Assembly (NCBI RefSeq): GCF_004795015.1
Contig: NZ_SSBI01000003.1
Span: forward strand, 124,001 to 188,000
Direction: 5' to 3'
DNA length: 64,000 nucleotides
Source of the DNA: Streptomyces sp. A1277
GTDB lineage: Bacteria > Actinomycetota > Actinomycetes > Streptomycetales > Streptomycetaceae
Shown: one piece after another, positions 29,642 through 37,528 of the stretch
Numbering within the stretch: the stretch's first letter is position 1
Layout of the letters: each line of letters begins with the position of its first letter
Translations under genes and position numbers: made by a program
The notes under the pieces: generated by a model
What the model was told of the DNA's origin: nothing
The model's database searches: none
Seen by the model: the letters and a program-made list of their open reading frames with translations, nothing else

Positions 29642-29653
29642 GCAGGCCCCTCA

Positions 29654-29682
29654 CCGGCCCGCGGTGGGCCACCGCGGGCCGG
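29654..29682 (+). terminator. trpE terminator hairpin
   Basis: Perfect 13-base arms (ccggcccgcggtg and its inverse) with a 3-base loop begin 12 bases after the trpE stop. There is no T run, as usual in Streptomyces. Confidence 0.8.
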
Positions 29683-29687
29683 TAAGG

Positions 29688-29693
29688 GATAGT
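29688..29693 (+). promoter_or_regulatory. -10-like hexamer for a leaderless transcript
   Basis: GATAGT lies 8-13 bases before the GTG at 29701 and directly after the trpE terminator. It suggests that the membrane protein gene has its own promoter and no leader. Confidence 0.4.
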
Positions 29694-29700
29694 GGAGTAC

Positions 29701-30348
29701 GTGAGTGCCGTCCCCATACCCCAGCCACGTGCCGAAGCCGCCGACGCGCCCGACAGCGCGGGAAGCCGCCGCAGCCTGGCCGCCGGCCTGCTCCTCGGAG
29801 CGGCCGGCGCGACCGTCGTCCTGCTCGCCTCCGGGCAGACCTGGGCCGAGGGCAAGGCCCCGGTCGGCGGCGGCACCCTGCCGCTCAGCGCCGACGGGCA
29901 GGACGTCACCGGACTGCCCGCCGCCCTCGCGATCGTCGGCCTGGCCGCCCTCGTCGCCGTCTTCGCCGTGCGCGCCACCGGCCGGCGCGTGGTCGCCGGA
30001 CTGCTCGCCCTCAGCGGACTCGGTGCCGCGCTGAGCGCCTTCCTCGGCGCGTCCGACAGCGGGGCGCTGGACGAGAAGGCCGCACAGACCAGCGGCGACA
30101 GCGCGGCGACCATCACCGCCCTCAGCCACACCGCCTGGCCCTACGTCACGGCCGTCGGCGGCCTGCTGATCCTGCTCGCCGGGCTCCTCGCCCTGCGCTA
30201 CGGCAGCCGCTGGCCCACGATGTCGGGACGCTACGAGCGCGACGGCACCCCGCGCCCCCGCAAGGCCCCCCGCGCCCCGGACCCGGACCGGCCCGAGGAC
30301 CTGTGGAAGGCCCTGGACCGCGGCGAGGACCCGACGCGCGAGGCATGA
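29701..30348 (+). CDS. TIGR02234-family Trp-region membrane protein
   Basis: The 215-aa protein belongs to the actinobacterial family found beside trp genes and named only for that position (TIGR02234). It has a hydrophilic N-terminus, four hydrophobic segments at about residues 22-42, 72-90, 95-117 and 140-165, and a charged C-terminus. The external loop contains SGQTWAEG, a conserved short motif. I chose GTG 29701 over GTG 29692 because of the leaderless pattern. Function unknown; a transport or sensing role linked to tryptophan is only inferred from the steady position. Confidence 0.82.
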   Translation: MSAVPIPQPRAEAADAPDSAGSRRSLAAGLLLGAAGATVVLLASGQTWAEGKAPVGGGTLPLSADGQDVTGLPAALAIVGLAALVAVFAVRATGRRVVAGLLALSGLGAALSAFLGASDSGALDEKAAQTSGDSAATITALSHTAWPYVTAVGGLLILLAGLLALRYGSRWPTMSGRYERDGTPRPRKAPRAPDPDRPEDLWKALDRGEDPTREA

Positions 30349-30485
30349 CCCCCAAGCTCACGTCGTACCCGCACGTACGGGACAATGACCGTGAGCTCAC
30401 AGCACAGCGGCAGCCACAGCGGCACCGGCCGTGCGTACAGCGACCCGAGCGATTCCAACAGCGCAACACCAACGAGGAGCAACTC

Positions 30486-30734
30486 ATGGCGGGCAGCAGC
30501 CACGGACACACCCCGGCCGCCTGGACCGGTGTCATCATCGCCTTCATCGGCTTCTGCGTCGCGGGCGTCTTCATGGTCGCGGCCAACCCGCTCGGCTTCT
30601 GGGCCGGCATGGGCGTCGTCCTCATCGGTGGTGTCGTCGGCCTCGCGATGAAGCTCGCCGGCCTCGGCATGCCGAAGGAGTCGGCGGACCTGGCCGCCGC
30701 CAGGGCCCGCGCCGGCCACGCGCAGACCTCTTGA
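30486..30734 (+). CDS. HGxxPAAW-motif small membrane protein
   Basis: The 82-aa protein carries the name-giving motif HGHTPAAW at residues 6-13, just before the first of two hydrophobic segments (about 14-35 and 39-58), and a basic, Ala-rich tail. GAGGAGC nine bases upstream of the ATG is a strong ribosome site. Members of this family are restricted to actinobacteria and usually lie between trpE and trpC; no function is proven. The gene ends at a hairpin 20 bases downstream. It follows the TIGR02234 gene by 137 bases. Confidence 0.85.
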   Translation: MAGSSHGHTPAAWTGVIIAFIGFCVAGVFMVAANPLGFWAGMGVVLIGGVVGLAMKLAGLGMPKESADLAAARARAGHAQTS

Positions 30735-30753
30735 TCCAGGACATACGCATGCG

Positions 30754-30783
30754 AGGCGCAGCCCGGTCCGGGCTGCGCCTTTC
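30754..30783 (+). terminator. Hairpin terminator after the HGxxPAAW gene
   Basis: Stem aggcgcagcccgg / ccgggctgcgcct, with almost no loop, is followed by a short T run. It separates the HGxxPAAW gene from the DUF2752 gene. Confidence 0.75.
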
Positions 30784-30795
30784 CGCGTCAGCGGC

Positions 30796-30801
30796 GACAA
30801 T
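30796..30801 (+). promoter_or_regulatory. -10-like hexamer for a leaderless DUF2752 gene
   Basis: GACAAT lies 7-12 bases before the GTG at 30808 and no ribosome site is visible, which fits a leaderless mRNA. Confidence 0.4.
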
Positions 30802-30807
30802 CACCGG

Positions 30808-31344
30808 GTGGACGCATCGCCTACCCCCGCCGCAGCACCGTCGACGCCGGGCCCAGCCCCGGTGAACGCCGGACCGCCCCCGGTCCCGGAGCCCGCCCCC
30901 GGCCCCCCGGCGGGCCCGCCGCTCTTCCCCACCGCCCCCGCGGGCGCCTCGCGGCTGCGCCGGACCGCCACCCCGGTGGGCGTCCTGGCCGCCGTCGTCG
31001 GCGCCTTCGGCTACGTCGCCACGGTGGACCCGAACCAGCCGGGCCACTACCCCGTCTGCCCGCTGCTGCGGCTCACCGGCATCTACTGCCCCGGCTGCGG
31101 CGGACTGCGCAGCGCCCACGCCTTCGCCCACGGCGACCTGGCGGCGGCCTTCGGCTCCAACGCGCTCGCCGTCGTCGGCTACGGGATCTTCGCCGTGCTC
31201 TGGGCGGTGTGGATGGTCCGCGAGGCCACCGGGAAGCCCTGGCGGTTCGCCCTGCGGCCGGTCCACTGGTGGGGGATCGGAGCCGTACTGCTGATCTTCA
31301 CCGCCGTCCGGAATCTGCCGTTCGGCTCGGCGCTCGCCCCGTGA
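30808..31344 (+). CDS. DUF2752-family membrane protein
   Basis: The 178-aa protein has a Pro-rich cytoplasmic N-terminus (residues 1-45), then three hydrophobic segments, and the DUF2752 signature [17 protein letters not shown], whose paired Cys could bind a metal or form a disulfide. The family is widespread but has no assigned function. The GTG start has a hexamer pattern of a leaderless gene rather than a ribosome site. It is the last of three membrane protein genes between trpE and trpC. Its frame ends about 130 bases before trpC. Confidence 0.88.
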   Translation: MDASPTPAAAPSTPGPAPVNAGPPPVPEPAPGPPAGPPLFPTAPAGASRLRRTATPVGVLAAVVGAFGYVATVDPNQPGHYPVCPLLRLTGIYCPGCGGLRSAHAFAHGDLAAAFGSNALAVVGYGIFAVLWAVWMVREATGKPWRFALRPVHWWGIGAVLLIFTAVRNLPFGSALAP

Positions 31345-31471
31345 ATGCCCAGGTAGTGGGACGGGCGGTGGCCGGATGCGGGCGCAGCGGCCTCCTGCGG
31401 ATACCATCGAAGGGGCTGATCCTGTGGCCTGTTACGTTTTTCAGTCACCGTTCCGGAAGGGGGCCGCTCGC

Positions 31472-32281
31472 GTGAGTGTGCTCGACGAGATCATCGACGG
31501 CGTCCGCGCCGACCTCGCGGAGCGGCAGGCGCGCGTCAGCCTCGACGAGCTCAAGGAACGCGCCGCCCGAGCACCCCGTGCCAAGGACGGCGTCGCCGCC
31601 CTGCGCGGCGAGGGCGTGACCGTCATCTGCGAGGTCAAGCGCTCCAGCCCCTCCAAGGGCGCGCTCGCCGCCATCGCCGACCCGGCCGCGCTCGCCGCGG
31701 ACTACGAGGCCGGCGGGGCTTCCGTCATCTCCGTCCTCACCGAGGAGCGCCGCTTCGGCGGTTCGCTGGCCGACCTGGAGGCCGTCCGCGCCAAGGTCGA
31801 CATCCCGATCCTGCGCAAGGACTTCATCGTCACCTCGTACCAGCTGTGGGAGGCCCGCGCCTACGGTGCCGACCTCGCGCTGCTGATCGTCGCCGCCCTC
31901 GAACAGGAGGCGCTGGTCTCCCTGATCGAGCGCGCCGAGTCCATCGGCCTGACGCCGCTGGTCGAGGCGCACGACGAGGAGGAGGCCGAGCGCGCCGTGG
32001 AGGCGGGCGCCAGGATCATCGGTGTCAACGCGCGCAACCTGAAGGACCTCAAGGTCGACCGCTCCACCTTCGAGCGCGTCGCCCCCGAGATCCCCGACCA
32101 CATCGTCAAGGTCGCCGAGTCCGGCGTCCGCGGCCCGCACGACCTCATCGCCTACGCCAACGCCGGCGCCGACGCCGTGCTCGTCGGCGAGTCCCTGGTC
32201 ACCGGCCGCGACCCGCGCACCGCCGTCGCCGACCTGGTCGCCGCCGGCGCCCACCCGGCCCTGCGCCACGGGCGAGGCTGA
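31472..32281 (+). CDS. trpC: Indole-3-glycerol phosphate synthase
   Basis: TrpC closes the indole ring. The 269-aa TIM barrel has the family motifs [38 protein letters not shown] with the catalytic Lys, and [11 protein letters not shown]. The GTG start has a strong ribosome site GGAAGGGGG eight bases upstream. It is monofunctional; the TrpF activity is expected from PriA. The 127 bases upstream show no short ORF rich in Trp codons, so I see no sign of attenuation. It starts the trpC-M-B-A group. Confidence 0.96.
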   Translation: MSVLDEIIDGVRADLAERQARVSLDELKERAARAPRAKDGVAALRGEGVTVICEVKRSSPSKGALAAIADPAALAADYEAGGASVISVLTEERRFGGSLADLEAVRAKVDIPILRKDFIVTSYQLWEARAYGADLALLIVAALEQEALVSLIERAESIGLTPLVEAHDEEEAERAVEAGARIIGVNARNLKDLKVDRSTFERVAPEIPDHIVKVAESGVRGPHDLIAYANAGADAVLVGESLVTGRDPRTAVADLVAAGAHPALRHGRG

Positions 32282-32288
32282 TCCGGCC

Positions 32289-32453
32289 GTGTCCCTCCCG
32301 CACCCCGAGCCGATGCGCTGCGCACTGCCCACGTGGCACCGCGGCTGCCGGGCCCCGGCCCGCCGTGTACACGGCCGGCGGGTGCGGTACGTGATCGGCG
32401 ACGAGCCCGGTCAGGTCAACGGCATGCGATGGCGCACGGGGTCCGCGCAGTAG
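32289..32453 (+). CDS. trpM: TrpM (TrpX), small tryptophan-metabolism modulator
   Basis: Between trpC and trpB a frame of 54 codons runs from a GTG at 32289, or 46 codons from the ATG at 32313. It ends with a conserved tail, VRYVIGDEPGQVNGMRW, preceded by an Arg-rich part with GCRAPARR. In Streptomyces coelicolor a small basic protein in this exact place, TrpM, modulates tryptophan metabolism and affects growth and antibiotic production. The GTG has GAGG about eleven bases upstream. The protein is rich in Arg and contains two Cys and two Trp residues. It is too short for usual gene callers. Confidence 0.78.
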   Translation: MSLPHPEPMRCALPTWHRGCRAPARRVHGRRVRYVIGDEPGQVNGMRWRTGSAQ

Positions 32454-32597
32454 AGCGAGCCCCGGCCGCCGTGACAGCCCAGCCCGCGAGGGCCGGTTCC
32501 GTGCGTCCGCATCCGCCCCGGCCCCCGGCCGAGGCGGCGCTCCGCTCACGGCGCACACGGTGTAGACAGCCATGCCATGACGAGGAGCACATCCCAG

Positions 32598-33884
32598 ATG
32601 TTGTCCGAATTCTTCATCCCGGACCCCGAGGGTCTGATCCCCAGCGCCGAGGGTTATTTCGGCGCCTACGGCGGAAAGTTCATCCCGGAGGCGCTGGTCG
32701 CCGCCGTGGACGAGGTCGCCGACGAGTACGAGAAGGCCAAGGCCGACCCCGCCTTCGCGGCCGAGCTGGGCGAGCTGATGGTCCACTACACCGGCCGTCC
32801 CAGCGCCCTCACCGAGGTCCCGCGCTTCGCCGAGCACGCGGGCGGCGCCCGGATCTTCCTCAAGCGCGAGGACCTCAACCACACCGGCTCCCACAAGATC
32901 AACAACGTGCTGGGCCAGGCGCTGCTGACCCGGCGCATGGGCAAGACCCGCGTGATCGCCGAGACCGGAGCCGGCCAGCACGGCGTCGCCACCGCGACCG
33001 CCTGCGCCCTCTTCGGCCTCGACTGCACCATCTACATGGGCGAGATCGACACCCGGCGGCAGGCGTTGAACGTGGCGCGGATGCGGATGCTGGGCGCCGA
33101 GGTCATCGCCGTGAAGTCCGGCTCCCGCACCCTGAAGGACGCCATCAACGAGGCGTTCCGCGACTGGGTCGCCAACGTGGACCGCACCCACTACCTCTTC
33201 GGCACGGTCGCGGGCCCGCACCCCTTCCCGGCGATGGTCCGCGACTTCCACCGCGTCATCGGCGTCGAGGCCAGGCGGCAGATCCTGGAGCGGGCCGGCC
33301 GGCTACCCGACGCCGCCGTGGCCTGCGTCGGCGGCGGCTCCAACGCCATCGGCCTCTTCCACGCCTTCGTCCCCGACGCGGACGTCCGGCTCATCGGCTG
33401 CGAGCCCGCCGGACACGGCGTGGAGACCGGGGAGCACGCGGCGACCCTCACCGCGGGCGAGCCCGGCATCCTGCACGGCTCGCGCAGCTACGTCCTCCAG
33501 GACGAGGAGGGCCAGATCACCGAGCCCTACTCCATCTCGGCGGGCCTGGACTACCCGGGCATCGGCCCCGAGCACGCGTACCTCAAGGACGCGGGCCGCG
33601 GCGAGTACCGCGCGGTCACCGACGACGCGGCCATGCAGGCGCTGCGCCTGCTCTCCCGTACCGAGGGCATCATCCCGGCCATCGAGAGCGCGCACGCGCT
33701 GGCCGGGGCCCTGGAGGTCGGCAAGGAGCTGGGCAGGGACGGGCTGATCCTCATCAACCTGTCCGGCCGGGGCGACAAGGACATGGACACGGCGGCCCGC
33801 TACTTCGGGCTGTACGAGACGGACGCCGCCGTCGAGGCGGACGCCGAGGGCGGCAACGCGGAGATCGAGGGGGACGTCCAGTGA
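32598..33884 (+). CDS. trpB: Tryptophan synthase beta subunit
   Basis: TrpB joins indole and serine to give tryptophan with PLP. I set the ATG at 32598 because GAGGAG lies ten bases upstream and the product begins [10 protein letters not shown] as in relatives; an in-frame ATG at 32577 would add seven residues. The 428-aa protein has the PLP Lys at position 100 in [14 protein letters not shown], the [10 protein letters not shown] phosphate loop and the GCEPAGHG region. A short acidic tail follows the conserved end. The stop overlaps trpA by 4 bases. Confidence 0.96.
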   Translation: MLSEFFIPDPEGLIPSAEGYFGAYGGKFIPEALVAAVDEVADEYEKAKADPAFAAELGELMVHYTGRPSALTEVPRFAEHAGGARIFLKREDLNHTGSHKINNVLGQALLTRRMGKTRVIAETGAGQHGVATATACALFGLDCTIYMGEIDTRRQALNVARMRMLGAEVIAVKSGSRTLKDAINEAFRDWVANVDRTHYLFGTVAGPHPFPAMVRDFHRVIGVEARRQILERAGRLPDAAVACVGGGSNAIGLFHAFVPDADVRLIGCEPAGHGVETGEHAATLTAGEPGILHGSRSYVLQDEEGQITEPYSISAGLDYPGIGPEHAYLKDAGRGEYRAVTDDAAMQALRLLSRTEGIIPAIESAHALAGALEVGKELGRDGLILINLSGRGDKDMDTAARYFGLYETDAAVEADAEGGNAEIEGDVQ

Positions 33885-34693
33885 GCGGCAACACCGAGCT
33901 GCTGAGCACCACGCTCGCCACGGCACGGGCCGAGGACCGGGCCGCGCTGATCGCGTACCTGCCCGCCGGCTTCCCGACCGTCGACGGCGGCATCGAGGCG
34001 GTCAAGGCCGTGGTGGCGGGCGGCGCCGACGTCGTCGAGGTGGGCCTGCCGCACAGCGACCCCGTGCTCGACGGCCCCGTCATCCAGACCGCCGACGACA
34101 TCGCGCTGCGCGGCGGCGTGAAGATCGCCGACGTCATGCGCACGGTGCGCGAGGCGTACGAGGCGACCGGGGCGCCGATCCTCGTCATGACGTACTGGAA
34201 CCCGATCGACCGGTACGGCGTCGAGCGCTTCACCGCCGAGCTCGCCGAGGCGGGCGGGGCCGGGTGCATCCTGCCCGACCTGCCGGTCCAGGAGTCCGCG
34301 CTGTGGCGCGAGCACGCGGAGCGGCACGGCCTCGCCACCGTCTTCGTCGTCGCGCCCAGCAGCAAGGACGAGCGGATCGCCACCATCACGGCGGCCGGCT
34401 CCGGCTTCGTCTACGCGGCGTCCCTGATGGGCGTCACCGGCACCCGCGCCTCGGTCGGCGCACAGGCCGAGGACCTGGTGCGGCGCACCCGCGCCACCAC
34501 CGAGCTGCCGGTCTGCGTCGGCCTCGGCGTCTCCGACGCCGCCCAGGCCGCGGAGGTCGCCGCCTTCGCCGACGGCGTCATCGTCGGCTCGGCCTTCGTC
34601 AAGCGGATGCTGGACGCCCCCGACGAGGCGGCGGGCGTCGCGGGCGTCCGTTCGCTGGCGGCCGACCTTGCCGAAGGTGTTCGAAAGCGCTGA
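33881..34693 (+). CDS. trpA: Tryptophan synthase alpha subunit
   Basis: TrpA cleaves indole-3-glycerol phosphate and channels indole to TrpB. The 270-aa TIM barrel carries the catalytic Glu and Asp in [18 protein letters not shown]; the usual form is VEVGFPYSDP-ADGP, so a few flanking residues differ. Other motifs are [18 protein letters not shown] and [11 protein letters not shown]. The GTG overlaps the trpB stop, a coupling that keeps the two subunits in balance. A perfect hairpin 33 bases after the stop should end the operon. Confidence 0.96.
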   Translation: MSGNTELLSTTLATARAEDRAALIAYLPAGFPTVDGGIEAVKAVVAGGADVVEVGLPHSDPVLDGPVIQTADDIALRGGVKIADVMRTVREAYEATGAPILVMTYWNPIDRYGVERFTAELAEAGGAGCILPDLPVQESALWREHAERHGLATVFVVAPSSKDERIATITAAGSGFVYAASLMGVTGTRASVGAQAEDLVRRTRATTELPVCVGLGVSDAAQAAEVAAFADGVIVGSAFVKRMLDAPDEAAGVAGVRSLAADLAEGVRKR

Positions 34694-34726
34694 CACCTGG
34701 CGTCATCCGAACGGGTGGACCTCGGA

Positions 34727-34754
34727 CCGGGGAGGCACGCGAGTGCCTCCCCGG
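34727..34754 (+). terminator. trpA terminator hairpin
   Basis: Perfect 12-base arms (ccggggaggcac and its inverse) flank a gcga loop, 33 bases after trpA and 14 bases before the next start codon. Confidence 0.85.
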
Positions 34755-34768
34755 GTCGTTGCTGCGGT

Positions 34769-35587
34769 GTGAGCGAGAAGAATCAACAGGGTAAGAGGGC
34801 CGCGCGAGACCGGCTGGTCCAGGAGCGCGAGCAGGCGAAGGCGCGCGACCGCCGCCGCCGGACGCTGATCGTGTCCACGGCGGTGGTGGGGGTCCTGGGG
34901 CTGGCCGCCGTCGTCGGTGTGATCGCGGCGAACACCGACGGCAAGAGCGACAAGTCCAAGGCGTCAGGCCCCGCCGTGGCGCCGTCGGGCGCGACCGGCA
35001 AGGACGCCCTGGCGATCCGGGTCGGCGCGGACGACGCCCCGTCCACCCTCACCATCTGGGAGGACTTCCGCTGCCCGGTCTGCGCCCAGTTCGAGAACGC
35101 CTTCCGCGACACGATCCATCAGCTGGAGCGCGACGGCGAGCTCAAGGTGGACTACCACCTGGCCACGATCATCGACGGCAACATGGGGGGCAGCGGCTCG
35201 CTCAAGGCGGCCAACGCGGCGGCCTGCGCGCAGGACGCCGGGAAGTTCTCCGCGTACCACGACGTGCTGTACCGCAACCAGCCGCAGGAGACCGACGACG
35301 CCTTCGGGGACAACGCCAAGCTGATCGATCTCGCCAAGAAGGTCGACGGGCTCGACACGCCGGGATTCCGCAGCTGCGTCGAGGACGGCAAGCACGACGC
35401 CTGGGTGGAGAAGTCGAACAGGGCCTTCCGCGACGGCGGCTTCCAGGGCACGCCCACCGCGCTGCTCAACGGCGAGTCGATCTTCCCGAAGAAGGGGGAC
35501 GAGGCGATCACCGCGGCCAACCTGAAGAAGTGGGTCGCCGAGGCCGACAAGGGCAAGAAGCCGGGCACCGCGACGCCCACGCCGTAG
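34769..35587 (+). CDS. Membrane-anchored DsbA-family thiol oxidoreductase (second copy)
   Basis: This 272-aa protein matches the layout of the one at 6030-6854: a basic cytoplasmic N-terminus, a membrane anchor at about residues 33-54, then a DsbA-like domain with CPVC at 102-105 and the cis-Pro loop GTPTALL. It probably acts on disulfides outside the membrane. The GTG at 34769 begins SEKNQQGKRAARDR, similar to the first copy; there is no clear ribosome site and the trpA hairpin is only 14 bases upstream. lgt follows after 106 bases on the same strand. Confidence 0.9.
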   Translation: MSEKNQQGKRAARDRLVQEREQAKARDRRRRTLIVSTAVVGVLGLAAVVGVIAANTDGKSDKSKASGPAVAPSGATGKDALAIRVGADDAPSTLTIWEDFRCPVCAQFENAFRDTIHQLERDGELKVDYHLATIIDGNMGGSGSLKAANAAACAQDAGKFSAYHDVLYRNQPQETDDAFGDNAKLIDLAKKVDGLDTPGFRSCVEDGKHDAWVEKSNRAFRDGGFQGTPTALLNGESIFPKKGDEAITAANLKKWVAEADKGKKPGTATPTP

Positions 35588-35693
35588 CGGCCGGCGCGGG
35601 GCCGGTCGGCGTAATCGATGACCCGCTCGTTACCCAGAAGTTGCCGGGCGGGTTGCCGTACCTCCCGCCCGGCAAGGTAGCGTCGACGCTGCC

Positions 35694-36641
35694 ATGAACC
35701 TTGCCTACATTCCCAGCCCGTCGACCGGCGTGATCGATCTCGGACCGATCCCGCTGCGCGGCTACGCGTTCTGCATCATCATCGGTGTCTTCGTCGCCGT
35801 CTGGTTCGGCAACAAGCGCTGGGTCGCCCGAGGAGGCACCGCCGGCACCGTTGCCGACATCGCCGTCTGGGCCGTGCCCTTCGGGCTTGTCGGCGGCCGG
35901 CTCTACCACGTCATCACCGACTACCAGCTGTACTTCAGCGACGGTGAGAACTGGGTCGACGCCTTCAAGATCTGGCAGGGCGGCCTCGGTATCTGGGGTG
36001 CGATCGCGCTGGGCGCGGTCGGTGCCTGGATCGGCTGCCGCCGCCGTGGGATTCCGCTGCCCGCCTGGGCCGACGCACTCGCCCCCGGCATCGCCCTCGC
36101 CCAGGCATGCGGCCGCTGGGGCAACTGGTTCAACCAGGAGCTGTACGGCAGGGAGACCGACGTCCCGTGGGCGCTGAAGATCAGCGAGGGCCCCAACCGG
36201 GTGGCCGGCACCTACCACCCGACCTTCCTGTACGAGTCGCTGTGGTGCATCGGTGTGGCCCTCCTGGTGGTCTGGGCCGACCGCCGCTTCAAGCTCGGGC
36301 ACGGGCGGGCGTTCGCGCTGTACGTCGCGGCGTACTGCGCGGGGCGCGCGTGGATCGAGTACATGCGCGTGGACGAGGCCCATCACATTCTGGGCCTGCG
36401 GCTGAACGTGTGGACCGCCCTCATCGTGTTCGTGCTGGCGGTGACGTACATCGTGGTCTCGGCGAGGGTGCGGCCGGGGCGCGAGGAGGTTGTCGAGCCC
36501 CGGGCGCCGGAGGCGCCGGAGGGCTCGGAGAAGGCGGATGCGGCTGAGGCGGACGAGCCTGTCGAGGCTGCGGACGCGGACGCAGATGCGGACGCGGATG
36601 CGCCGAAGGCGGACGGGACGGCAGAGGCGGCCAAGGGCTGA
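35694..36641 (+). CDS. lgt: Prolipoprotein diacylglyceryl transferase
   Basis: Lgt attaches diacylglycerol to the lipobox Cys of prolipoproteins, the step before LspA. The 315-aa membrane protein has the signature GRWGNWFNQELYG near residues 140-152, an essential Arg and the conserved His of the first loop in LRGYAFCIIIG. Seven membrane segments fit residues 20-260. The last 50 residues form a cytoplasmic acidic tail of repeated Asp-Ala and Glu-Ala pairs, not needed for catalysis in other Lgt proteins. It ends at a perfect hairpin. The start ATG has no strong ribosome site. Confidence 0.95.
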   Translation: MNLAYIPSPSTGVIDLGPIPLRGYAFCIIIGVFVAVWFGNKRWVARGGTAGTVADIAVWAVPFGLVGGRLYHVITDYQLYFSDGENWVDAFKIWQGGLGIWGAIALGAVGAWIGCRRRGIPLPAWADALAPGIALAQACGRWGNWFNQELYGRETDVPWALKISEGPNRVAGTYHPTFLYESLWCIGVALLVVWADRRFKLGHGRAFALYVAAYCAGRAWIEYMRVDEAHHILGLRLNVWTALIVFVLAVTYIVVSARVRPGREEVVEPRAPEAPEGSEKADAAEADEPVEAADADADADADAPKADGTAEAAKG

Positions 36642-36657
36642 CGTCGCGCAAGCTGAG

Positions 36658-36690
36658 TGAGGGGCCGCCGAGATTCTCGGCGGCCCCTCA
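36658..36690. terminator. Bidirectional terminator after lgt
   Basis: A nearly perfect palindrome, with arms tgaggggccgccgag and its inverse around a short attc-type loop, stands between convergent lgt and the CoA lyase-like gene. Confidence 0.82.
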
Positions 36691-36703
36691 CCGTTGTGCG
36701 GTG

Positions 36704-36724
36704 TCCTCAATCGCCGGACGGGCT
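36704..36724. repeat. Second copy of the dispersed intergenic repeat core
   Basis: These 21 bases equal 16021-16041, beginning tcctcaatcgccggacgggc. Here the element provides the stop codon and the final residues (SPSGD) of the CoA lyase-like gene on the minus strand. Confidence 0.88.
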
Positions 36725-37528
36725 TGATCTCGCCAGCGCAAGCGTTCGTTGCGCCTGCGCAACCACCGCCGCGTCCACGAAGCGGCCGTCCGGGAGGGCC
36801 TGGGCCCCTGCCTGGTCGCGGGCCGCTTCCACGATGTGCCAGGCCGCTTCGATCTCCTGCGGCGTCGGCCGGAACGCCCGTTCGATCACCGGGAGCTGCC
36901 GGGGGTGGATCGCCGCCCGGCCGAGGAAGCCCAGCGTCCGGCCGTGGGCGCAAGAGGTCCACAGGCCGTCCAGGTCCCGGACGTCCGGGAACACCGACTG
37001 GGCCGGCGGTGCCAGGCCGGCCGCGCGGGCGGCGACCACCACCCGGCTGCGCGACCAGTCGAGCCCCGCGTCCTCCCGTACGCCCAGGTCGGCCCTCAGG
37101 TCCGCCTCGCCCAGGGCGATGGCGTGGACCTGGGGGTGGGCGGAGGCCACCGAGTACGCGTGCTCGATGCCGAGTGCGGACTCCAGCAGCGGGCAGAGGG
37201 CGACCCCGGGGGCCAGCGCCGCGATGTGGTGGACGGACGCGGCGTGGGTGATCTTCGGCAGCCGCAGCCCGCCGAGGCCCGGCAGCCCCGCCAGGGCCAG
37301 GACGTCCGCCTCGTCGTTGACCCGGACGTGGACCGGCGGCGCCGTGGCGGAGGGCGGGTCGGACAGGAGCTCCACCGTCGCCGAGCGCGCGTACTCCTTG
37401 CGGTCGGGGGCGACCGCGTCCTCCAGGTCGACGATCACCACGTCCGCCCCCGCGACGGCCGCCTTGCGGATGACGTCGGGCCGGTCCCCGGGCACGTACA
37501 GCAGGGTGAGAGGGGCCGCCGTGCTCAC
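36707..37528 (-). CDS. HpcH/HpaI-CitE-like CoA ester lyase
   Basis: The 273-aa protein resembles the beta subunit of citrate lyase and malyl-CoA lyases: VVIVDLEDAVAPDRK at about 28-42, CPLLESALGIEHAY with the metal-binding Glu, IALGEADLRADLG, and GFLGRAAIHPRQL. It should cleave or form a C-C bond in a CoA thioester such as malyl- or citramalyl-CoA, with Mg2+. The GTG start overlaps the stop of the CoA transferase gene. The last residues come from an intergenic repeat, so the natural end may once have been different. Confidence 0.88.
   Translation of the reverse strand: MSTAAPLTLLYVPGDRPDVIRKAAVAGADVVIVDLEDAVAPDRKEYARSATVELLSDPPSATAPPVHVRVNDEADVLALAGLPGLGGLRLPKITHAASVHHIAALAPGVALCPLLESALGIEHAYSVASAHPQVHAIALGEADLRADLGVREDAGLDWSRSRVVVAARAAGLAPPAQSVFPDVRDLDGLWTSCAHGRTLGFLGRAAIHPRQLPVIERAFRPTPQEIEAAWHIVEAARDQAGAQALPDGRFVDAAVVAQAQRTLALARSSPSGD

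Noticed and set aside
31345..31471. A Trp-rich leader peptide before trpC
   Set aside because: No short frame with consecutive Trp codons and no alternative hairpins are visible.
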